A DNA stretch of 64,000 nt from Lindgomyces ingoldianus (Eukaryota > Ascomycota > Dothideomycetes > Pleosporales > Lindgomycetaceae). The position numbers were made by a program, and so were the translations under genes. Under the pieces are notes generated by a model, which did no database searches, was not told the DNA's origin, and worked only from the letters and a program-made list of their open reading frames with translations. The stretch lies in the NCBI RefSeq assembly GCF_010093535.1, contig NW_022985164.1:1539629-1603628 (forward strand), read 5' to 3'. Below are positions 56,993-64,000 of this stretch, one piece after another. Each line of letters opens with the position of its first letter. Position 1 is the stretch's first letter.

Positions 56993-57744
56993 GAGGAATC
57001 AAAGCAGGCAAGAACTAATAGTGCGTAAGAAGTGAGGGCACGGGTCTTAGTTGAAGTGTGAGCGCGATTTTAAGAACAACGACTCTGATGTCGGTGTATG
57101 GTATCAAGAAATTTGACGCTGCCGCTAAAGGTCCAGCGTTGAGGAAGGGATCGTAGATGAGCAAAAATTTGAGGGGGCTGTTTATGAGGTGATGTTAGAG
57201 CTGCTTCGAGTCAATTAGCTTGGATTTGGATTCGGATTGGGTATTGTCAGGGATGAATTGGCTACTGGAAGGCTGTATATGGACTTGCTATATACCCAAA
57301 ATATAGGGCGTGTAGAACTGGTTTATTCTTATAACAAGTTGCCACATAACGTGGAACATGACTAGGGTGGAGTTTATCGGTTAGACCTCTTGCTAGAATC
57401 AGGTAGACCGTCAATAGGATGCAAATTCCTGTCAATATTACCCTGCCAAGTTCCACGTTAGGTGACAAGATGCACATGATTTGGACTTTACTGGAATGGG
57501 TGTATTTGGGAACATGGAGGCGGAAAGACTTAACGTGGAGCTTCATGCATGTTTGGATATCTTGGAAGTATGACCTGCTTCTTCCTAGGTGCTATACCCT
57601 CGTCGGCGACAACTGTTGGGTTCCTCAATACACGCTCTCAACCCTTGCTTTCATGCCAGGACAGCCTCTCCTCACCACACCCGATCCTCCCTAGTTAGCC
57701 TGCTTTGTCATCTCAAATATGGGTATATACGCCTTTCGCATGCC
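56993..57744. other. Convergent 3' intergenic region with one repeat copy
   Basis: The region is bounded by the RGS-LOV gene and the NAA20 gene 3' end. It contains the best-preserved copy of the ~120-bp dispersed element at 57343-57464. Confidence 0.5.
57343..57464 (+). mobile_element. Dispersed ~120-bp element, best copy with inverted ends
   Basis: The left end reads CACATAACGTGGAACAT and the right end, reverse-complemented, reads CACCTAACGTGGAACTT: 15 of 17 positions match. The interior holds CTTGCTAGAATCAGGTAGAC and AGGATGCAAATTCCTGTC, blocks shared by the other copies. No coding capacity. The structure is that of a miniature inverted-repeat element. Confidence 0.75.
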
Positions 57745-58487
57745 TCACCAGACATGGTCCGGCTTAACTCTAACCTCCTCCCCCTTCTCCCGCACACACT
57801 CGCGGTTCTTGTCCCTACTTAAACTCTTCCGCATATCAAACGCATCCTCGCCATCATTATAGTAATCTACCACGCGCCGATACACAGAGTACCCCATCTT
57901 CCGATACAACTCCTGCGCAATCTCGTTGCTAGCCCGCACGAATAGGTCTACGAACCAGGCATTTGCGGCATCGGATTGTTGCTCGAGTGCTTCGGTGAGG
58001 CGCGTTGCATGGCCCAGACGTCGTGCTGACGGCGCGATGGTGAGAGCCGTGATGTGGCCGTGCCAGGGGAGGTAGTTCGGGTCAGGGTTTGTAGAGGGAT
58101 GGAATGGAGTGACAGGGGATGGGTAGGGTGAGGATTCGAGCTTGCCGAGGACTGGACGTTGGTTAGCTTTAACTAGCGGAAGACTTTGGAGATTCTAGAT
58201 GGGTATTAGGAGTCAGGAATTAGGGGATGGTGAGAGGGAGGGGGAGAGGAAGGGGGGGGAAAGGTACTGTAGCCTTCGATATTCCCATCCATACCCTCAA
58301 TAACGCGACAAAGATCCGGCCATTTTGTCAGGTATTCGAGGTAGAAGCCAATGTGGTAGGTCTCTGCGCCCAATAGTCAATCAAGTAGACGTCATGCATC
58401 AAACGAATCCAGACCTGTGAGGGGATCGAGGTTGGTGGAGGAGATTTTGAAAAGATCATTTGGGCGCATAGCGCGGACTGTAGACAT
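57745..58487 (-). CDS. NAA20: NatB N-terminal acetyltransferase catalytic subunit
   Basis: GNAT enzyme of 191 residues that acetylates the N-terminal Met of proteins starting Met-Asp, Met-Glu, Met-Asn or Met-Gln, working with the auxiliary subunit NAA25 on ribosomes. Exons are 58487-58415, 58363-58268 and 58151-57745, with introns of 51 and 116 nt. The N-terminus MSTVRAMRPNDLFKISSTNL and the string ETYHIGFYLEYLTKWPDLCR are hallmarks of NAA20. The acetyl-CoA loop R-R-L-G-H-A is at about residues 100-105 (IAPSARRLGHATRL). The C-terminal block is ELYRKMGYSVYRRVVDYYND followed by GEDAFDMRKSL. There is a modest insert between GKLESS and YLPWHGHITAL. Length fits the family. Confidence 0.95.
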
Positions 58488-58896
58488 CGCGTTCAATATA
58501 GCTTCAGCTTGAAGCGTCTGGGCTCAAGATCCCGGAAAAAAGCATTATAAAATTTGAGTCAACACGCGTGGAGCTGGTGAAAAATGCCAAGATCTTGAAA
58601 CCTCCGCCGGGCTCTTCCCGAGTTAACATTCATCCCCACTGCCCATCACCGCTTTCAAGCCACTATCACCGCCATGGCTTGGCACCGAATGGCACACCTC
58701 GTTCCGCAATCCTCTCTTAGGATCGCGTAATTCACGTGTGAGATGGTTGGAGCGGAATCAATGCTCGTCGCTCGCTTCATATGTATGTCGCTCTCCCATC
58801 CACAATATACCCCTCCCTCCCTCTATCCTCCCCCCCAATCCCTTCCCCCCTTTATCCCTTCCTCTCTCCTCCCCAAGAATTCCAACACCCCCCACC
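58488..58896. other. Divergent promoter region
   Basis: Short intergenic region between NAA20 and ChrA genes. The last 100 bases are almost pure C/T with a C-run near 58830, typical of a fungal core promoter. No gene. Confidence 0.5.
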
Positions 58897-61187
58897 ATGC
58901 CCCTCCTCGACATCTTCCATGCTGTGCGCGACCAAACTCGCGATCAGCGCCAATCACTTGAAGCCAACAACGCGAAATTAAGATGGCGGTTGACCGATGT
59001 GTTCGCTAGGACGTGGGATCTTGGGTTCACTGCTTTTGGGGGGCCGCCAGTGCATTTTAAGATTCTGCATAGGAGGTTTGTGGAGGGAGTTGGCGGGAAG
59101 TCTAAGTGGATTGATGAGCAGACTGTAGGTGTTTCTCTCACCCACATGCAAGATATTATTACACCTCATGGAATATGATTAAGGGTGTCTTTGATGCAGT
59201 AAATCTCTCTTGTCACAATGAGGGACAGTGTTAAGAAGATGCTGATTTCTGTCTTCAATCGGATCCTAGTCATGGTCCGTCCACAGTCTCCACATGGAGA
59301 AGCATTTTTGGTGTCTATGATGGACCATTGAAAAGCCCGATGTAGGACAGAAGAGTGTATCCCTTAGCTTCATATCTTCTCTGGCCCCTTCAGAAACTGC
59401 CGATATCTATCTATTTCTGTTCTCGCAATCTCTGTATTGCTGCCTTTCCAATTCCACCAATTCCCCTGATTCCCTTTTAAACCTCGATCCCTCATGTCAA
59501 ACGTCTAATGTCTAACCCTCCCAGTATCAAGAACTCTTCGCAATATGCCAAGCGCTCCCAGGCCCCGGCAGCACCAAAATGGCCTTCTGCATCGCCCTCA
59601 TCCACGCCGGATTCCTACCTGCCATCTTCGTATTTCTCCTTTGGAGTCTGCCCGGTGCAATTGGCATGTACGGCCTCTCTCTGGGCGTGCAAAAGATGCC
59701 TGATGTCTTGCCCCCGATTGTGTATGCGCTCTTAAGTGGGCTGAATGCAAGTACAGTTGGGCTTATTGCTCTGGCTGCTGTTGAGGTGAGTCGCGTCCCT
59801 TTCTCCGTATGAAATGCGGTGGACAGATACTGATGCATTTGGGTAGCTGGCAGAGAAAGCTATTAAAGATAAGCTGACTAGGATTCTGGTTGTCCTTGGT
59901 GCATGTGCGGGATTGTGCTATAACGCGCTGTGGTACTTCCCCGTGCTTCTTCTGGTTGGCGGACTCATGACCACTTTGTGGGATGTTTGGCTGCAACAAC
60001 GGGTTGGAAAGCTTCGAGCGAAGTGGAGGAAAAAGAAGCAGAATCCGGATAGAAATACTGAAGAGAATGATCCGGTGGAGAGCGTGCCTTTGGAGGAACG
60101 AGTAGAGAATCGATCTTCCGAGGGCGTCCAAAGGAGGCCTTACACTGCGACTTCGAATGACCGCATCTCTCTTGAAAGGGCTGAACCTATTCCAGTGGCA
60201 GAACTAAATCAAGAGGAAGGCCGGGCTGAAGATAGTGCGACTGTAGCAGATACGGCAACGCATAGTATACCAGTAAGGCTAGGTACCACCATTATTGCGG
60301 TGTTCTTTGGCACGTACGCCTGGTCTTCTCTTGATCCCTTCTAACCAAATTCAGTCTCCTTCACCATTATCATGGCCCTACGTGGCACCCTGAAAGCCCG
60401 TGCCCTTGCCTTCAGCCTCTTCTCAAACATGTAAGTCCTCCCTCATATGTAACGAACTTTGCTAAACCCTTCCAAGGTACCTCGCGGGAACCATCATCTT
60501 CGGCGGCGGTCCCGTCGTCATCCCTCTCCTCCGCGAATACGTCGTAGAACCCGGTTGGGTCTCTCCGCGCGACTTCCTCATTGGCCTTGCCATTAGTACG
60601 TAACTCTGGGGCACAAACTCCATGGTCTGTTGCGGGGTCTATGGGATGCTACTTGAGTAGCATTTTAAAAGACGTTGCACAGATAAGGCAGCATCAGTGC
60701 TCACCCTTTTTTTATAAAAAAGAAATATGCTAACTTTTTTACCCTAACGTTAGTTCAAGCTTTCCCCGGCCCAAACTTCAACTTCGGCGTCTACCTCGGC
60801 GCTCTCGCCCTCACTAATACTCGCTTCCCGACCGTTCTCGGTGCGTTCTTAGGGTATGTGGGGATGTTTGTGCCAGGAATTACACTATCGGTAGGTGTAC
60901 AGAGTTTCTGGCGAGTGTTGCGGACGAAGAGGTGGGTGGTCAGTTTGTTAAGGGGAGTTAACGCTACAGCAGTGGGGCTGGTGTTTACGGCGGTGTATAG
61001 GCTTTGGGAAATTGGTTATTTGACGCCGGAGGTAGGTAGTGGGAGGAGTTTGGCTGGAGAGCCTTGGTGGGTTGTTGTTGCGGCGTTGACGTATGCTGAG
61101 AGCGCGTGGTTCGATATCCCCCCAGCCTTAGCGATTGTTTTTGGGGCCGTGTTGGGGCTGGGATGGTTTGGTGCTGTTGGGCGATGA
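58897..61187 (+). CDS. ChrA chromate transporter (CHR family)
   Basis: Membrane transporter of 526 residues with two homologous CHR halves; bacterial and fungal relatives export chromate. Exons are 58897-59124, 59525-59785, 59847-60309, 60355-60430, 60477-60595 and 60754-61187. The N-half carries LGFTAFGGPPVHFKILHRRF and LFAICQALPGPGSTKM. The C-half carries GTIIFGGGPVVIPLLREYVV and IQAFPGPNFNFGVYLGA; the FGG-P and PGP motifs repeat in each half. A hydrophilic linker of about 100 residues lies between. The third intron (60310-60354) can only be read as GC-AG: donor G|GCACGT, branch CTAAC, acceptor TTCAG, giving FF|VSFTIIMALRG. The first intron is unusually long (400 nt). The start ATG at 58897 was chosen over open upstream frame lacking conservation. 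Confidence 0.92.
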
Positions 61188-61204
61188 ATAGTGGGAATGA
61201 GAAT

Positions 61205-61315
61205 ATAACAGGGGGCAATTTAATACACAGATTTGTATTCTGTTAACGTTCTCCCTAACCCTAGCGAGAGGGTTTAGCAAGTCAATCTACCTTAGTCATG
61301 GCGCATGCTATGTGA
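61205..61315 (-). mobile_element. Dispersed ~120-bp element, copy 5
   Basis: In the reverse orientation to the copy at 57343, it keeps TATAACAGGGGGCAATTTAA, CACAGATTTGTATTCTGTTA, CTCCCTAACCCTAGCGAGAG and CTTAGTCATG. It begins about 20 bases after the ChrA stop codon. Confidence 0.6.
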
Positions 61316-61802
61316 TATTACGTTGTGGATTTGGGGAGAAGGCGTAGGTCTGGATTGATTAGCACTTTACTTCACTTAGTGGACAAAGGTTGCTTATGTT
61401 AGAACGTGCTCACCGGCACAGGATGATTTATATTGAAGACCAAGTATTAGGTATACGGCTCATGAATCAGAACACATATTTGGATTGCCTTGTATCGTCG
61501 TGCGTCGCTCCTCACCCTCAACCTTCTGCGGAAAGAGAAGAAGAATATCCGAAAGACCTTGCCTCGCAGCATTCTTCGCATTGCTCTCTCCTGAAAACAA
61601 TATTCCAATAATTCCGAGCACCTCCAGTTAATTGTAAGCTGGTCACGTGTGAGGGTATCAGTTTTAATCGCAAGGCTCTAGGGCATTCCTTTAGGCTTAT
61701 CCCTCAAGGTGGGCGATACACTGTAGGAGACAATTATTCATGCATAATAAAGACTCACCAGTGGTTAGTCTGCATGTCCGACAGAGGACCATCTCTACTG
61801 TC

Positions 61803-61930
61803 TTGTCACATAATGTAGGGCGCAACAGGGTATCTCAGAACAGAAATTTGCATCCTATTAGCTTTCTCCTTGATTCTAACAAGATGTTAAAACCTTGATT
61901 ATCTGCTAATCACACTCCAGGTTAGGTGGT
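61803..61930 (-). mobile_element. Dispersed ~120-bp element, copy 6
   Basis: Reverse orientation. It shows TTGTCACATAATGTAGGGCG, CAGAAATTTGCATCCTATTA and CTTGATTCTAACAAGATG, the same order as the reverse complement of the 57343 copy. G-to-A and C-to-T differences dominate. Confidence 0.65.
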
Positions 61931-62113
61931 AATATGATATAGTTGATATTTGATGTAGTATATTGCCCCACATTCTAGCAGATACCAACCTTCTGGCTTC
62001 GGTAGAGGCGGGCTGTTTGATATTGGAGCGTCTGTTCTTTCTGAGGCTAGGTTAGATGCGAGCTACTGGTCCTTAGAGAGGATTGGGTGACGAGAGCGTC
62101 TTCAGCATGGTAT

Positions 62114-62238
62114 CACATAACGAGGAACATGAACAGAGTAAACTCTGTCTATTAGCCTTCTTGCTAGAACCAGAGAGAGCAGTAGCAAAATACTAATTCC
62201 CCCTAAAATACGGCCTTGTCATAATCCCCGTCACATGG
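62114..62238 (+). mobile_element. Dispersed ~120-bp element, copy 7
   Basis: Forward orientation. It begins CACATAACGAGGAACATGA and continues with CCTTCTTGCTAGAACCAGAG, then AAAATACTAATTCCCCCTAA and a worn right end. Confidence 0.65.
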
Positions 62239-64000
62239 TAAGATGCAGTATCCAACGCACTCGTTTCAGGAGTTTGATGGATTTATTCACAAAGGTCACT
62301 TCAAGATTAAGACAAATAGGCATTTAGTTAGAGTCGCATATTAGAAACAGGAAGTCCAGGTATAGATCTAGCTTACCCTCTTAAAAATCTGACGGTTTCA
62401 CGGAATCCCTCAAAGGCGCAGGACGCCTATTTCCCGTTGTGCGCGCAGCAATGTCAGGTGGCGCACCTAAGCCTTACTTTATTCGTATCGTAATAGCTAG
62501 AAAGGGCTCGCACAAATTACGAAATTGTTGAAGGCACTCGTCTTCATTAGAAAATGTGAAGAAGTAATAGGTCCACGGAAGCGGAAACGGTGGAGTGAGG
62601 GTTAGCGTAAGCCATTTCAACGCGTTACCCAGTTGGTGAGGCACACTTTCAAGTCGCTAAGTGACATTCCCAAGGTCCACGATTTCTTGGTTGCTGCATC
62701 AGCTGGCTCGTAGCATTCATTGTCTAGGGCTTAGGACTCCTGAACAGGGAGCATTAGTAGTGACTGCCGCCACCTCTCGAGTACGTACATGTTCGTAGAT
62801 CCATTCACCTTCACTTTGCACCTCTACACTTTCTTGCAGTCCCTTCCGCCATGGTTTAACAATTACAATCGTTCTAATATGCCGTAAGCATATCTTGCTC
62901 AGATGTTTCCTTCGACATCCGTTCTTTCGAGTCCTCCTTATCGTCGTGTTGCTATGGGATGCCCTACGTCTTGCGAATATCTTCCAGGCTGAAGCTAGTC
63001 TACAGGCAGCGTCTCTCCCGCAAAGTCACAAGCGTATATACATAGCGGCGTAGCATTGGAGTACTCATAGGATACTGTAAGCCTAGTTGGTGATGCAGTG
63101 GAAGAGTGTTGTATTGATATAGAGCTTCTAGGGCAGCCATGATATATGGAGAGGTACAGGCACTGGTAGATAGTGACTTGGCCTGATTACAGATACTTCA
63201 CAGCCACTAGAATAATGCGCTGTTGGCTTTGCTGGGTGAGCTCGGAATCGAAAATGCCTCTGTAGCTATATATGAGAGCAGGAGCTACGACAATACCACG
63301 GGTGCTCTAACAGAGCTTGACACGACACTGGAGGGGCTCAAAGTCAGGCAAAAGATTGGAGTATCGAACATCTCCCACAAAGATGAGATCACCAAACAAC
63401 CCTCAGGCTATGGATTGACCAGAACGCCGAATTCCTTCCCTAGCAAACCTGCGAGATCAGGTCTAATTACTTCGAGGAAGTAGCGGTCTAAGCGGCGGAG
63501 CTCGCTGCCTTTGTTTCTCAATAACATAGTCTTCTCGTTATGTACCCTATGACTTCCGTGGCTATAAGACAGAGTACTGATCCACGTGCAGCCCAAGGAT
63601 GCTTTTGCATTACTAGATAGCAACAACGGTGCTTATGCCGCGACTTGCTCTCTAGATTTCCCAAAGCCTCCATTCTACGGTGACGCTTTCGCCCTCCGAG
63701 GCTCGCATGGTCACGAAACAGTAATGCAAACGTAGCCCTACTTCCGATCATCGGTGTCCAGACATCGGCAAGTGCAGTGGAATATTGGCACGGCGGAATT
63801 AATCAGTCGAGCCTCTGGCTGGAATCATAGAAAATATCAGCAGGACGAAATCTTCTGTCCTGAAATATCCTAGTCATGCATAGCCCACCATTGGGAGTAG
63901 TAGTTGGAAATCCTAGTTGGGCCGGACAAAACTTCTCGGACGCTGGGCTATCAGCATGAAAGGGGTCCGATGAAACTAGAATCACGCAAGAACGCATTGG

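Larger units (their letters stand above)
61188..64000. other. Gene-poor stretch with three repeat copies
   Basis: 2.8 kb to the window end. It holds three copies of the ~120-bp element (61205, 61803, 62114) and no supported gene. A frame at 63223-63483 has a KIGVSNIS string reminiscent of aldo-keto reductases but nothing else, so I do not call it. Confidence 0.45.

Noticed and set aside
63223..63483. Possible aldo-keto reductase fragment (KIGVSNIS)
   Set aside because: Only one short motif matches; the catalytic Asp-Tyr-Lys-His blocks are absent and surrounding frames are broken.
1..64000. CRISPR array, bacterial operon, ribosome binding sites or riboswitches
   Set aside because: The window is clearly eukaryotic with spliceosomal introns; no regularly spaced repeats or bacterial signals are present.
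1..64000. Secondary-metabolite biosynthetic cluster
   Set aside because: No PKS, NRPS, terpene synthase, P450 group or pathway regulator is visible; the MFS genes are far apart and adjoin housekeeping genes.

Overview
This window is nuclear DNA of a filamentous ascomycete (Pezizomycotina). Genes sit on both strands. Coding regions are broken by many short introns (mostly 45-120 nt) with GTRNGT-type donors and CTAAC-like branch points. The families are typical of the group: a microbial-type opsin, an RGS-LOV photoreceptor, a Pth11-like rhodopsin-fold membrane protein, an MFS antiporter, a ChrA chromate transporter and a UAF-type Rrn9 protein. Dothideomycetes or Leotiomycetes is my best guess, inferred only from gene content. 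All exon models were derived by hand from splice signals and reading-frame continuity; for every model I state as complete, the exon lengths sum to a multiple of three.

Layout. 0-12 kb: 5' end of an MFS sugar transporter (leftward), a divergent DUF2264 protein, a three-repeat RPEL protein, a small secreted cysteine protein, a bacteriorhodopsin-like proton-pump opsin, a ZIP zinc transporter and a secreted SRPBCC-like protein. 14-29.5 kb: a BCAS3/WD40 protein, an MPDU1-type PQ-loop protein, an MFS drug/polyamine-type antiporter, a 1-Cys peroxiredoxin, a Ral2-like kelch-BTB protein and a small membrane protein. 29.5-40 kb: a gene-poor, decayed stretch. It holds one intact Pth11-like receptor, an SGNH-hydrolase pseudogene, a 734-bp element with 18-bp perfect terminal inverted repeats, and an aspartic-protease pseudogene. 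40-47.6 kb: an F-box/LRR protein, an RBR ubiquitin ligase and an Rrn9-domain protein. 47.6-49.6 kb: no recognised gene. 49.6-61.2 kb: an unknown protein with an in-frame TAG, a cystinosin, an RGS-LOV blue-light receptor, the NatB catalytic subunit NAA20 and a ChrA chromate transporter with a GC-AG intron. 61.2-64 kb: gene-poor.

How the genes relate. I see no operon-like logic or biosynthetic cluster; this is mostly a housekeeping neighbourhood interrupted by decayed accessory DNA. Two light-sensing proteins (opsin and RGS-LOV) lie about 46 kb apart. The DUF2264 gene and the sugar transporter are divergent and may share a promoter. Several proteins act in vacuole or endomembrane transport (cystinosin, MPDU1-like, ZIP).

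The most novel material is repetitive. I find a previously unannotated dispersed family of about 120-bp elements with inverted ends, at least seven diverged copies between 42.6 and 62.2 kb, several placed just 3' of genes. I also find the separate 734-bp TIR element beside the broken SGNH hydrolase.
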